From Moringa oleifera (Eukaryota; Streptophyta; Magnoliopsida; Brassicales; Moringaceae), in the NCBI GenBank assembly GCA_021397835.1, contig JAJFZO010000087.1, positions 6,028,501-6,092,500 of the forward strand: 64,000 nt of DNA. Reading direction: 5' to 3'. A model generated the notes under the pieces. That model saw only the letters and a program-made list of their open reading frames with translations, had not been told where the DNA came from and made no database searches. Shown piece after piece: positions 42,062 to 55,494 of the stretch. A program made the translations under genes and the position numbers. The stretch's first letter is position 1. Each line of letters starts with the position of its first letter.

Positions 42062-43353
42062 ATGAAAAATGTAACCGATTCTTTCCTTTCCTTGGTCACT
42101 GGCCATTTGGCGGGAGTTTCAAGTTTAATACCGATATTTTAGCAACAAATCCAATAAATCTAAGTGTGGTGCTTGGTGTATTGATTTTTTTTTTGGAAAG
42201 GGAGTGTGTGCAAGCTATTCATTTCAAGAATAGGCTAGATCCACCCAGTTGCACTTTAGAACTAGGAGGTACACGATCCCGCGAATTACTTCTGAATAAA
42301 TTTTAAAAATCATATTTAAGAACCATAGCATTTTGTGATTCATTGGTAAATCTACTTTACTTTGATTTTTTATCAACCAAAAAACTATGATCATTAACAT
42401 GGTTAAAGCTAAACCTTTTGAAGTCCAGATGCAGCATGGTACTTTTTCTACGACTATAGTTAAAATAGAAATATTTTCAAAACAAATAGTCAGAATTTTT
42501 TTCAATATAAAACACTCATGTTGATAAAATGATTTGAGCCTTTTATTTTTATTGGAAATCAAAAAATGGGTATCTCAAACCCTTTTTTTCTAATGCTAAA
42601 TTGATGACCTAGGTATAAAGTAAGAAGAATTCTTTGGATTTGAAAAAAAATGAGAAACAACTTTGTTGACAATTATATATTTTTGGTTGGTCAAAAGAAT
42701 CCTTTGAATATTTCAGTCTTGGAGTAGTGATCATCCTCGATATATATATTTTTAATATGAATAAAGAAGAAAGGGAGAGGATAGGCTCATTACATTAAAA
42801 AAAAGATATGTGAATTAACCCCCCATAAGTATAAGTGATTGAAGTAATTTAGTGTGAGAGCCAAATGAATCGAAAGATTCATGTTTGGTTCAGGAAAGGA
42901 TCATGGAATTTTTTGAAATGAATATAAAGATAATCCACTTTCATTAAGTGATTTATTAGATAATTGAAAACAGATGATCTTGAATACTATTTGAAATTTA
43001 GAAGAGTTACGCAGGGGGGCCATTAAACAGTTAGAAAAAGCCTGGGCTCGCTTACGCAAAGTGGAAATGGAGGCGAATCAATTTCAAGTGAATGGATACT
43101 CTGAAATAGAACGAGAAAATCGAATTTGATTACTTCAACTTATAAGAATTTGGAACAATTAGAAAATTACAAAAATGAAACCATTTTTTTTTAACAACAA
43201 AGAGCGATTAATCAAATCCAACAATGGGTTTTCCAACAAGCTTTACAAGGAGCTATAAGAACTCTAAATAGTTGTTTGAGTAAGGAGTTACATTTACGTA
43301 CCATTAATGCTAACATTTGTATGTTTGGGGTGATGAAAGAAATAACTAATTAG
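42062..43353 (+). pseudogene. atpF: atpF relic with group II intron (ATP synthase CF0 subunit b)
   Basis: Exon 1 (42062 to about 42205) encodes a frameshifted start and, in another frame, [20 protein letters not shown]. The intron begins GTGTGC and spans about 740 bp. Exon 2 (about 42947-43353) ends in codons for MKEITN and TAG. Exon 2 holds several stops. This copy is complete at both ends, whereas the left arm keeps only part of exon 2; position about 43019 here corresponds to the left-arm breakpoint. Confidence 0.9.
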
Positions 43354-43415
43354 TCCTTTACTTTTATTATAGGCATTATTTTTTTTGCTTAAAAAAAAAG
43401 AATTAGGAAATACTC

Positions 43416-44936
43416 ATGGTAACCACTAAAGCCAATAAAATTAGTAATATTATTCGTGAACGTATTGAGAAATATAATAGAGAAGTAAAGATTGTAAATA
43501 CCGATACTGTACTTCAAGTAGGCAATGACATCGCTCGTATTTATGGTCTTGATAAAGTAATGGCAGGTGAATTAGTAGAATTTAAAGAGGGTATGATAGG
43601 TATTGCCATGAATTTAGAATCAAATAATGTTGGTGTTGTATTAATGGGTAACGGTTTGATGATACAAGAGGGAAGTTCTGTCAATGCAACAAGAAAAATT
43701 GCTCAGATACCCGTGAGTGAGGCTTATTTGGGTCGTGTTATAAATATCCTAGCTAAACCTATTGATGGTCGAGGTGAGATTTCAGCTTTTGAATCTCAGT
43801 TAATTGAATCTCCCACTCTAGGTATTATTTTGAGACGTTTCATATGTGAGCCTCTTCAAATAGGACTTATTGCTATTGATTCGACGATCCCTATAGGATG
43901 TGGGTAATGAGAATTAATCATTAGGGACAGACAGACCGGTGAAACAGCAGTAGCCACAGATACAATTCTCAATCATCAAAGGAAAAATGTAATGTGTTTA
44001 TGTAGCTATTAGTCAAAAAGCATCTTCTGTGGTTCGGGTAGTGACCACTTTCTAGGAAAGGGAGGGATGGAATACACTCTTGTGGTAGCTGAAACGGCGG
44101 ATTCTCCAACTGCATTACAATATCTCGCGTTTTATACAGGAGCTGCTTTAGCTAAATATTTTATGTGCCGTGAACGACACACTTTAATCATTTATGATGA
44201 CCCTTCTAAACAAGCATAGGCTTATCACTAAATGTCTCTTTTATTATGAAGACCACTTGGTCGTGAAGCTTATCTAGGAGATGTTTTTTATTTACATTCA
44301 TGTCTTTTAGAAAGAGCCGCTAAATCAACCTCTCAGTTGGGTGAAGGAAGTATGATTGCTTTACTAATAATTGAGACCCAGCCGTGAGATGTTTCGGCTT
44401 ATATTCCTACTAATATAATTTCCATTACAGATGGACAAATATTCTTATTCGTCGATCTATTCAATGCTGGAATCAAACCTGCTATTAATGTAGGTATTTC
44501 TGTCTCCAGAGTCAAATCTGCAGCTCAAATTAAAGCTAAGAAGCAAGTAGCTGGTAAATTAAAATTGGAATTGGCTCAATTCGTCGAATTAGAAGCCTTT
44601 GCACAATTTGCTTCTAATCTCGATAAAGCTCCTCAGAATCAATTAGTAAAAGGTTAACGATTACGTGAGTTACTCAAACAATCCCAATCAGCCCCTCTCA
44701 TGGTAGAAGAACAGATAATGACCATTTATACCGGAACGAATGGTTATCTTAATTCATTAGAACTTGGAAAGGTAAGGAAATTTCTCGTTGAGTTATGTAC
44801 TTACTTAAAAATGAATAAATCTCAGTTCCAAGAAATCATATCCTTTACCAAGACATTCACTGAGGAAGTAGAAGCCATTTTGAAAGAAGCTATTTAGGAA
44901 CAAATATAACATTTTCTACTTCAAGAACAATTATAA
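43416..44936 (+). pseudogene. atpA: atpA relic, full length (ATP synthase CF1 alpha)
   Basis: It runs from ATG ([20 protein letters not shown]) to TAA after LLQEQL, 1521 bp against about 1524. The first 163 codons are open, then TGA replaces the first codon after IPIGCG. Further stops and a frameshift occur near 43990-44230. The P-loop reads DRQTGET, with the essential lysine changed to glutamate (AAA to GAA). The C-terminal third is again clear (44700-44897). Confidence 0.93.
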
Positions 44937-45139
44937 ATAAATAAAATAAATCGATCATTCTTAATATTTATTCTTTAATTTAATTAATTTCATTTTTATT
45001 TAATAATAATATAAGTTTCTAAGTATTAAATAAGTATATAATATACACAACATAAGTAAATATAACATAAGTAAGCATATCTTATTCAAATCATTCAATA
45101 TTTCTTTCTTAACATAGAAATATATATATGGAAATAAAT

Positions 45140-45211
45140 TGCGTCTAATAGAATTTGAACCTATACTAAAGGTTTAGAAGACCTCTTTCCTATCCATTAA
45201 ACAATGGACGT
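45140..45211 (-). tRNA. trnR-UCU: trnR-UCU relic
   Basis: A 72-nt counterpart of the left-arm copy, with the TCT anticodon kept and separate substitutions in the D- and T-arms and acceptor end. Confidence 0.88.
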
Positions 45212-45382
45212 TTTTTTTTCGATTTTTTTCGTTTTTTTTTTTACTTTACTATCTTTTGTTTGAAAAAAAAATAAAGAATATGTCAGACAATTTTAGGAAT
45301 TTGGTATTAATTCACTTCAATGAAGTGAATTAATACATATTCAAATAGATATTATCTCTACAATATAGAATGGGGAATCTAA

Positions 45383-46154
45383 AGTGGGTAGTGGGAATCG
45401 AACCTGCATCGTTAGCTTGGAAGGCTAGGGGTTATCGTCAATGTTGATTCATCATTTTTAACGTCTTTAATTCAAACTGAATATGAAACTTTGGTTTCAT
45501 TCGGTTCCTTTATGGAAGTGGATAAATTCTCAAATATAATAAGATGGGAACGAAATAAAAATGTGACCCATAACATCTATGTTAGCTTTTCTGTCTGAAT
45601 GCATTCAATTCAGATCCATTTGCTTTATAGATGACCCCTCTAGAAGAAGAAGATTATAACAATCTTTCTAGTTGCTTCATTCTATATTTCTATTTAATAA
45701 AATCCTAAGGAAAAGTATTTTGTTTCCACCGAGGTAAAACAATATGTCGATGTCTCTTGTAAACTAAAGTTATCGTTTATTAGCTATTTTGCTTAAATTT
45801 TTTCTATACAAAACAAAAATTGAATTGAAGATTTAGTTATGATTAGAAATAAATTTTTCTATCTTTATCCATTGGATCCTTTTCTCATACTTATTCAATT
45901 GGAAATAGCGATCCAATTCAAAAATTATGTTTTATAATTTCATAATCCAATTAATTTTTCAATTTATAATTGACTCTTGGATACAAATCACGGAAATGAA
46001 TGCTCTTCCTTGAATTTTTCATTGAAAGGTAAAGGATTAAATCCTTTTAAGAAATAAAGTTTTTGATCATAAGATGAACCAAGTCAAAGGACCACTTAAC
46101 TATTAAAGGGCGCTAAGAGAACGAATCACACTTTTACCACTAAACTATAACCGC
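45383..46154 (-). tRNA. trnG-UCC: trnG-UCC relic, split by an intron
   Basis: The 5' exon (46132-46154, 23 nt, GCGGTTATAGTTTAGTGG...) and the 3' exon (about 45383-45437, with the TCC anticodon in the CCTTCCAAGC context) are separated by a roughly 0.7-kb group II intron. The acceptor ends have G-to-A/T changes. This gene is missing from the left arm through a deletion. Confidence 0.85.
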
Positions 46155-47078
46155 TACAATGTGATTATATAAAAGGACTTTTTGTTGAACAAGGTAATTG
46201 AACATAATCAAAATTAAATAGAATCAGAAAAAAATCTTGAAAATTATAGCATTGACGTGTTTTGTTAAGAGATCTAATGAAATTAGTAAAAGATGGCTCA
46301 TTTGAGTTATTTAGTTTAATAACTAAATAAAATAAGAATGTCCTTTTTCTTTTCCTTTTGTTGGAGGAATTTTGATAGATAGGGCTCAGCAAAACGGCTT
46401 AGGTCATAATATAAAAATGGATTAGCAAGAATCCATATTTCCCTTATGTTAATATATTTAAAGATATTTTTTTATATTTAAAGATATTTTTTTAGAAAAA
46501 AATATAATAAAATTTTTTATTATAAAATAATTTATTATAAAATAAATAAAAATGATATCAAATTTTAAAATAAAAATATATTATATTATAAATATATTAT
46601 AATTAAGATTTTCTTTTATTTTAATAAATGTAAATAAAAAAATTGAAATAAAAAAAATAATTGACACTTTGATTCTTTATCACAAACACATTTTTCTTTA
46701 TTTCAAATCAAACAAAATGAATCATTTTAGCTATGATTCAGTGATATGATTTGATTCATTGTACAAAAAAAATGTCCTGGTCGAGGTATTGACTAGGCCA
46801 AGCTGTAGAAATAAAAAACGATCCTTTTGGACGAGACAAAATCAAAAAGATATTCTTCTTTTTTATATTTTTATTTGAAATATCTTTTTCATGCCTTCTT
46901 TTTCATCTAAATGGAATTTTTGATATATATATATATATATATATGTAAATAAAAGTTATATTGTATATAATTAATAATCTATACAAAACAAAGTGAAGTA
47001 TTAAAAAAGTAAAAAAGGGCATTTTTTTAAGCATTATTTTTTGTGTAATGTAAGATAGTAATTATCCTTCTTCAATTA
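46155..47078. other. trnG-trnS spacer
   Basis: Very AT-rich spacer with TA-repeats near 46925-46942. The portion above about 46720 matches the left-arm trnS-trnR spacer; the rest is absent from that arm. No gene seen. Confidence 0.72.
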
Positions 47079-47166
47079 GGAGAGATGGTTGAGTGGATTA
47101 AACCATCGGACTGCTAATCCGTTGTACGAGTTATTCGTACCCAAGGTTCGAATCCCTCTTTTTTTG
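47079..47166 (+). tRNA. trnS-GCU: trnS-GCU relic
   Basis: An 88-nt counterpart of 11097-11184. The GCT anticodon is kept, but the D-stem-to-anticodon region and the 3' acceptor strand (run of T) are altered, so the acceptor stem no longer pairs well. Confidence 0.85.
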
Positions 47167-47251
47167 TTTCTTTTTTGATGATGTGGAATTGGAATAGATA
47201 AAATCTTAATAATATTATAATATTTATAAAAATCAAGTAAGAAAACCCTTA

Positions 47252-47368
47252 TTATTTTTTTATTTCACGTCCGAGATTACGTCTTGGATCATTAGATAGG
47301 AATCCGAAGATGAAGAGAGAAACAAAGAATATCATTACGGTGTAAACAAAGAGTTTGAGAGTAAGCAT
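47252..47368 (-). pseudogene. psbI: psbI relic with altered C-terminus
   Basis: It starts [20 protein letters not shown], then FGFLSNDP; a 2-bp deletion in the last codons makes the frame run past the normal stop, giving 38 instead of 36 residues. Substitutions in the tail change GCNPGR. The left-arm copy keeps the normal length. Confidence 0.85.
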
Positions 47369-47812
47369 TACACAATCTCCAAGATCTTATCTTTATTTGG
47401 GGAAAAAAGAGAATAGATTCCCTATTTTTATACCACATATCCTATTTATTTTGATACCAAGAAATGAAGCAATTTCGATAAATTTTATAAATTAAATCAA
47501 ATAGAAAAGATTTGATTTTTTAAGAATTCATTTATAAGAAGATAAGAGTTGAGTCTTTCCTATTACAAATTTTTTTTTCATACCAACAATTAGGTATTAT
47601 GTTGTTGTGGACTCTAATGGGTCTTTTCAGTAAAAAAAAAGGGGTTCAAAATGAGGAAATTAGATGATCTAGATTTATCACGTCTGCCTAGAAATTTCAA
47701 CATTTGAACTTTGGGGGTTCATTCATATTGTAAGACTGATTTGATCTTCTCAAATGTTAAAATTTTTTTTCTCGAATAAATTATGAATTTTTATAGGACA
47801 GTATTAAGGATC

Positions 47813-47998
47813 TCATCGAAAACTTACAGTAGCTTGCCAAACAAATGGTAAGAGAATAAAAAGAACAAGTATTACTGGCATAACGTCTAAGATTGGATTC
47901 AAAAAAGCGTAGGCCTCCAGCAATTTGGCAAATAAAAAACTACTCGAAAAAAAAGCAGAATTAAAACAGATATAGATCAATTTGGATATATTAAGCAC
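47813..47998 (-). pseudogene. psbK: psbK copy, full reading frame intact
   Basis: An uninterrupted 61-codon frame, [20 protein letters not shown] through [20 protein letters not shown] to [10 protein letters not shown], the normal PsbK length, with several conservative changes from the usual sequence. It is one of very few intact frames among the plastid genes here and is probably preserved by chance because it is short. Confidence 0.87.
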
Positions 47999-48343
47999 AA
48001 CAAAAATTTTGTTCTTGTAGATAATTTGATTTTGATTGAGTTATTAATATGTTATTGATATAAGGTCCAAATGAAGAAAGGAAAGTAAGGTAGAGTAAAA
48101 ATACCTCTTTGAACTCAGCCAATCAAAAATCCTTCCATTCTCACAAGAGAATAGAATAAATTATACTTTCATACAATATCTTAATTAAATTATATGTAAT
48201 GATCAGTGAATTCAGTTTCATTTTATATCTACACCTGTCAAAATCCTAACACCAATCTAATCCATTTCATAGATATTTAGGCTCGAATTGATGAACAACC
48301 ACTAACAATATTAGTCTTTATTAGTGTTGAATAGAAATCTAAA

Positions 48344-48415
48344 TAGGGTGTAGCCAAGCGGTAAGGCAACGGGTTTTGGTCCCACTATTCGAAGGTTCGA
48401 TTCTTTTCGTCCCAG
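48344..48415 (+). tRNA. trnQ-UUG: trnQ-UUG relic
   Basis: A 72-nt counterpart of 9856-9927. Acceptor-stem bases are changed (TGGGGCG to TAGGGTG); the TTG anticodon is kept. Confidence 0.88.
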
Positions 48416-48890
48416 AGCATAGAATAAATATTATTCTTTTTGAGCAACCTTCTGTTTAAGAGTAAAATATTGGAGAGAATGTGATTCTTGTTTCTAATTT
48501 TTCAAGATTCAGGGGGAAGAAAGATTTCTTTTTCACCACTTGAATCAAGTTCAAATAACATCTACCTGTGATCAAGTTAAGGTGGAAACATAGGTTACAA
48601 GAGTTGGAATTCAAATAAATATATTACTGAATAAATAGTTAAATCTATTTATTGATATAAATATGTATTTTTCATTCATATAATGAAATAGGCATTGCAT
48701 TTATACAATAAAATATGGAATTTATTTGAATTCTTACTGAGACTTTTTCTTCATAAATTCTCCATCCCATTCATATTTCATACACAAATAGAGGGAAAAA
48801 GTATAGATTACTATGTACTGATCAAACAATGACTATTCATGATTGCATAATTGAATCAATTACGTACTAGTTCCAAACTAAAGGAATGTT
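48416..48890. other. trnQ-rps16 spacer
   Basis: Plastid spacer matching 9383-9855 in the other arm; no gene seen. Confidence 0.75.
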
Positions 48891-50057
48891 ATGGTAAAAC
48901 TTCATTTGAAACGATGTGGTAGAAAGCAACGTGCGACTTGAATTGAAGGACATGATCTGCTGTGGATTTTCACATCCACCACTTTACTTTACACAGGAAT
49001 AAAGGTGCTCTTGGCTCGACATTCTTTGTTCTGTTCTACTAGAACCCTGATTTTTCTTGGGTTCTAATGTAAAAAATAGTACAAGATGGAGCTCAAGAAG
49101 AAAGTATTTATTCATTTCTCAAAGGGTAAGGATCTAGGGTTAGTGCCAATCAATAAGTTAGAACAACTTCGTAAGTATATTTTTTTTGATGTAGAAATTG
49201 GAGGGATCTATTTCAAGCAATTTTTCAAATCCACAAGGAAAATTTTTTGAAATTGCAAAAAATCTTTCGATCTAAAGTGTATGATGCGTGAATCAAGTGT
49301 TCATATGATTTTCTGATAGAAACAAATCATAAACAAAAAAAGGCCTTATTACTACCATTTTTAAAATGATTAAAAATCGTCGAAGTAATGTCTAAACCCA
49401 ATGATTCAAAGCAAGGATAAAGGAACCTGGAATAAGGGAGTATTATTTTGTTTTCAATTGTCTTAACAACTAGATCACAATAAAGAATCAAAATCGATTC
49501 TAAAGGGGACAAACAAAAAAGGGGTTAGAGACTACTCAATAAATTAAATGCCTAAGGGTTTTCTGTTGACCTATTTGAGACTTATCCAGCTTGAGTTATG
49601 AGAGTATGAATGCTTTTTTTTTTTCTTGTTTGAAAAAGAAAAGAAAAACAAAGGATTTAGGACTTAAATGCCCAAGTGATTTGGTCTTTTATGAATCTAT
49701 TTGACATTCTAATTTTATACATAGACAGAAACTCATTTCTAATCATAATCATTTTTTTCTCAAGCCGTATGAGGAGAAACCCTGTTATACATTTCTAAAG
49801 GGGTTAGTATTCATCTACATCTATCCTAATGAGCTGTTTATAGAATCGTTGCAATTGATGTTCGATCAGGAAGACAAGGAAGGGATCTTTAGAAAGTGGG
49901 TTTTTATGATCCGATAAATAATCAAACCTATTTAAATGTTCCTGCTATTTTATATTTCCTTAAAAAAGGCTCTCAACCTACAAGAATTGTTCATGATATT
50001 TCAAAGAACGCAGGGATTTTTATAGAACTTAGTTTTAATCAAACGAAATTAAATTAA
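48891..50057 (+). pseudogene. rps16: rps16 relic (plastid ribosomal protein S16)
   Basis: Exon 1 (48891 to about 48930) keeps its ATG and encodes MVKLHLKRCG, with one arginine now histidine. Exon 2 (about 49834-50057) encodes RIVAIDVRSG- and [18 protein letters not shown] stretches and ends TAA. A stop replaces a lysine/arginine codon before NNQTYLN (TAA in the GATAAATAAT context). The intron of about 0.9 kb is retained. Confidence 0.86.
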
Positions 50058-50908
50058 TGAAATACAAAAAAAGAGGGTATGGATGACTCATATATAGCGT
50101 TGTATAAAAAATTATCTACTCTTTTCCTCTCTTTTCCTTTATTCATACCTATTTATTTTTCCTAATTTAGTATTCTTACTAGAGAATATAGTGTTCTATA
50201 ATGAGAAATTTTTATTTTATGAAAATTGATTTTATTGATATAATTTTATTGGTATAAAATACATAGAAAATATAAATGAAGAAATTGGTTACAAAAATAT
50301 CATTTTTTTTTTTACATTACCCTCATTGGGGTGATTTTGTTTCATTGTAAATCTATTAACAACTAAGAAAACAAGGGATTGAGTTTGCGTTTTTTTATTA
50401 TATATTATATATTTCTTTTATTTCTTTTTTATATTCTTTTCTTCATATTCAGTATTCACAATCATATAGACAGGAGTGTATCGAACAAATATAATGTGAT
50501 CATAGAGAAACAGATCTATTTATCCCCGATCAATAGGTTTGGTTTTTTACTTCATTCAAATCATAGGTTCTTTTACTTTTCTGTGATACAAGAAATTGTT
50601 TTGGTGTGATACAAGAAGTCTTTTTGTTTATTGATAGTGAAAAAAAAATGGATAAATAACATAAGAAAAAGAGGCTATCTATAAATTTTTATTACTTTAT
50701 CTATGTGTTTATCTGAGAATTTCTTGTATTTTTATTTACTATTTACTCCATTCATGTATTTTTATGATCATAATCAATTAAAAAATTTTAGTTTAAATTT
50801 TTAAGATTTCTTGCTAGTTTAATGTTTTGGTTTTGATTACGTCGTGAAATTGAATCTCTTTTTTTGTTTTTAATTCCGATTGTATTTACACATTCTAATT
50901 ATTTTTTC
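50058..50908. other. rps16-trnK spacer
   Basis: AT-rich plastid spacer, counterpart of 7370-8225. The 76-codon open frame at 50379 has no family match by eye and is judged accidental. Confidence 0.72.
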
Positions 50909-53485
50909 AGGTTGCTAACTCAATGTAGAGTACTCGGCTTTTAAGTGCGACTAGCATTTTGTACGCATTTGTATGAAGAAAAGGATTCGTCCATACTAGC
51001 AGTAGAGTTTGTAAGACCACGACTGATCCTAAAAGGAATGAATGGAAAAAACAACATGTCGTATCAATGGAGAATTCGATAACATATTTCTTTCTTTTCG
51101 GATCGGTACAAACCCGTATTTGAATTCTTGGTGCAGAACAAAATGAATTGAATTCAAAGTTGGGTCGAGTGAATAAATGGATAAAACTATATGACCCCAA
51201 TTAGAGGGAAACAAAAAGCAACGAGCTTCTGTTCATAATTTGAATGATTACCCGACCTAATTAGATGTTAAAAATATATTAGTGCCTAATGCAAGAAGGA
51301 CTTTTCTCATGAGTGGATTATCGATTTTTTTAATGAGTCATAACTATTAGTTTTTCCCTATTATGTGTTGGAGATGAATGTGTAGAAAAAGTAGTATATT
51401 GATAAAGAAAAAAAATATATTTCTAAAATCAAAAGAGCGATTGGGTTGAAAAAATAAAAGATTTCTAATCATCTTCCTTATAAGCAACATAAATCAATTA
51501 GATGGGAAAAAGAGGGTAGAGAATCCGTTGATGAGTTTACCTGTTTCCGAGGTATCTATTCCTTTCTTACTATAATATCTTGTTTCGACTCTATCACACT
51601 TTGTATCATTTGATAACCTAATAAACACTTGTTCATATCGAATTTTAATTGAAATGGAGGAATTTCAAGTATATTTAGAGCTAGATAGATCTCGGTAACA
51701 TGACTTCCTATACCCACTTATTTTTGGGAGTATATTTATGCACTTGCTCATGATCATAGTTTAAATATAAATAGATCCGCTTTGTTGAAAAATTTGAGTT
51801 ATGATAATAAATCTAGTTCAGTAATTGTAAAACATTTAATTTTTTGAATGTATCAACAAAATCATTTGATTATTTTCGCTAATGATTCTAACTAAAATCC
51901 ATTTCTTGGTCACAATAATAATTTCTATTATCAAATGATATCAACAGTATTTGTAGTGATTGCAAAAATTTCATTTTCCCTAAGATTAGTATCTGTCTTA
52001 GAAGAAAAAGCACCAGCAAAATCTCATAATTTACAATCAATTCATTCAATATTTCCATTTTTAGAGGACAAATTTTCACATTTGAATTATGTATTAGATG
52101 TTCTAATACCTTACCCCATCCATCTGGAAATCTTAGTTCAACCGCTTCGTTACTGGGTAAAAGATGCCTCTTCTTTGCATTTATCACAGTTCTGTCTCTA
52201 CAAGTATTACAATTGGAAGAGTCTTATTACTCCAAAGAAATCTTTATTTAATCCAAGGTTTTTCTTGTTCTTATATAATTCTCATGTAAGTGAATACGAA
52301 TCCATCTTATTTTTTCTTCGCAACCAATCTTCTCATTTAAAATCAACATCTTCTAAAGTCTTTCTTGAACGTTTTCTATGGAAAAATAGAACATATTATA
52401 AAAACACATCTTATAAAAACCTTTGTTAATGGTTTTTAGGACATCTTATGCTTGTTCAAGGATCCTTTCATGCATTATGTTAGATATCAAGGAAAATCCA
52501 TTCTGGCTTCAAAAGATACGCCACTTCTGATGATATGGCAATGTCATTTTTATGTTTGGTCTCAATCACAAAGGGTCCATATAAATTAATTATTCGAAGA
52601 TTATCCAGACTTTTTGGGCTATTTTTCAAGTTTGCAATTTAATTCATTAGTGGTACGGAGCCAAATTCTAGGAAACTCATTTATAATAGATAATGTTATA
52701 AAGAAGTTCAATACAAAAATTTCAATTATTTCTATGATTGGATCATTGGCTAAAGCGAGATTTGTAATACATTAGGGCATCCTATTAGTAAGCCGACCTG
52801 GGCCGATTCATTAGATTCTGATATTATCGATCAATTTGTGCGTATATGCAGAAATCTTTCTCATTATCACGGCGGATCCTAAAAAAAAAAAAAGAATTTG
52901 TATCAAATAAAATATATACTTTGACTTTCTTGTGTTAAAACTTTGGCTCGTAAAGACAAAAGCACTATACGCACTTTTTTGAAAAGGTTAGGTTCAAACT
53001 TTTTGGAAGAATTCTTTACGGAGGAAGAACAAGTTCTTTCTTTTATCTTTCCAAGAGCTTATTCTGCTTTGTGAAAGTTATATGGAGGGCATATTTGGTA
53101 TTTAGATATTATTTGTATCAATGAGTTAATCAATCATGAATGATTTAGTTATAGGACCGTGTAGTGTAAATAAAAGATTTTCATAAATGACGAAGAGATA
53201 ACAAAAAAATGCATTCATTTCTATTATTATTATTAAATGTTCATACAGTAAGAATAAGAAAAGAAGAATAAGGTTGATTAACTTAGTATTCAATTCAAAT
53301 TCCGTTTAGGGAAGAAACTGAGTTTTTTATGTATACATAGAGAAAGCCGTGTGCAATGAAAAATGCAAGCACGGTTTAGGAAGGGATTTTGTTACCTTTA
53401 CCTATACCAATTTTTTTTTTCCATTTTAACAAATAAATTATCTACTCCATCCGACTAGTTCCGGGTTCGAATCCCAAGCAACCCA
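50909..53485 (+). tRNA. trnK-UUU: trnK-UUU relic, split by the matK intron
   Basis: The 5' exon (50909-50944) is one base shorter than normal (a deletion in the CAACGG loop) and has a G-to-A at its first base; the TTT anticodon remains. The 3' exon (53451-53485) is nearly intact. The intron contains matK. Confidence 0.88.
51654..53143 (+). pseudogene. matK: matK relic (intron maturase)
   Basis: It begins [14 protein letters not shown] followed at once by TAA (glutamine codon lost). A long central piece is open at 51935-52429 ([20 protein letters not shown], then [20 protein letters not shown]). The end is again NHE plus TGA. It is 1490 bp long against about 1530. It is damaged at different positions from the left-arm copy. 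Confidence 0.9.
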
Positions 53486-53646
53486 TTACATTATTATTGT
53501 CTTATCGAAATGAAATTCATATATAAAATGTATGGATATGAATCTGCATTCCACTTTTGTTTTGTAACTCACTTCATTCATTCAAAAAAAAAAAAGATTC
53601 TGATGAATCTAGATAGATAAGATCATAGATATATATTTGACATTGG

Positions 53647-53676
53647 TTGACAAGGGTATATAAGTCATGGTATACT
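53647..53676 (+). promoter_or_regulatory. psbA plastid promoter (sigma70-type)
   Basis: TTGACA, 18-bp spacer with a TATATA-like element, then TATACT: same spacing as in the left arm and both boxes unmutated. It lies 86 bp upstream of the psbA ATG. Confidence 0.82.
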
Positions 53677-53761
53677 GTTGAATAACAAGCTCTCATATTT
53701 CTATTTTCAAAGAATTTGTGTGCTTAAGAGTCCTGGAGATTAAATAAACCAAGATTTTACC

Positions 53762-54823
<1,062 letters not shown>

Positions 54824-54860
54824 GACTTTGGTTTGGCCTTAGTAAAGACCCATTTTTGAA

Positions 54861-54920
54861 AATAAAGGAGTAATAATCAACTTTTTCTTTTATCAAGAAG
54901 GTTGGTATTGCTCCTTTATT
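54861..54920 (+). terminator. psbA 3' stem-loop
   Basis: Counterpart of the left-arm hairpin; the stem AATAAAGGAGTAAT pairs with ATTGCTCCTTTATT with one altered position. Confidence 0.78.
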
Positions 54921-55226
54921 TAGTTATTTAGTAGTTTTTTTTTATATAATATAAAGTTTTTCTGACTTTAACATTAAAAAAGAAAAAATAAAATAAGAAA
55001 AAAATTTATGAGTTATTTTTTTAGTATTATACTTTTGGTATCTACTATTTTTTTTAGAAAAAAGTTTTTACTAATCTTTTGTGAAGTTATTATTTAACAT
55101 ACATTAAAAAAATTGGAATTTTCTACCTGTTCTTGTATAAAAATTGTAGTTTTTTTCATTTTTTGTTTCATTTGTTTTGTACAGTAATTTTCTAAATGAA
55201 AAAAGAGTAGTGGTAAAGTAGTAGGG

Positions 55227-55300
55227 GCGGATGTAGCCAAGTGGATCAAGGTAGTGGATTGTGAATCCACCATGCGCAGGTTCAATTCCCATCGTTCGCC
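55227..55300 (+). tRNA. trnH-GUG: trnH-GUG relic
   Basis: A 74-nt tRNA-His copy. It shares with the left arm the G-to-A in the GCGCAGG segment, and has its own C-to-T in the D-arm side and G-to-A in the T-stem. The GTG anticodon is kept. Confidence 0.92.
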
Positions 55301-55494
55301 CATAATAACTATTAACTAATTATAATAACTAATATTTAACTAATTATAATAACTAATATTTTCATTTTTGTATTAAGCTTATCAATTTTTCTTAATAAAT
55401 GATTTGCTACAAAAAGATTTTTTTTGTGAACGTGTCACAGTTAATTAACTTCTTTTTTTTTTTTAAGAGGAAGAAAGAAATTCTATTTTCTCTC

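Noticed and set aside
50379..50609. 76-codon open frame upstream of trnK
   Set aside because: AT-rich spacer DNA, Phe/Ile/Leu-rich translation, and the corresponding left-arm sequence is not open.
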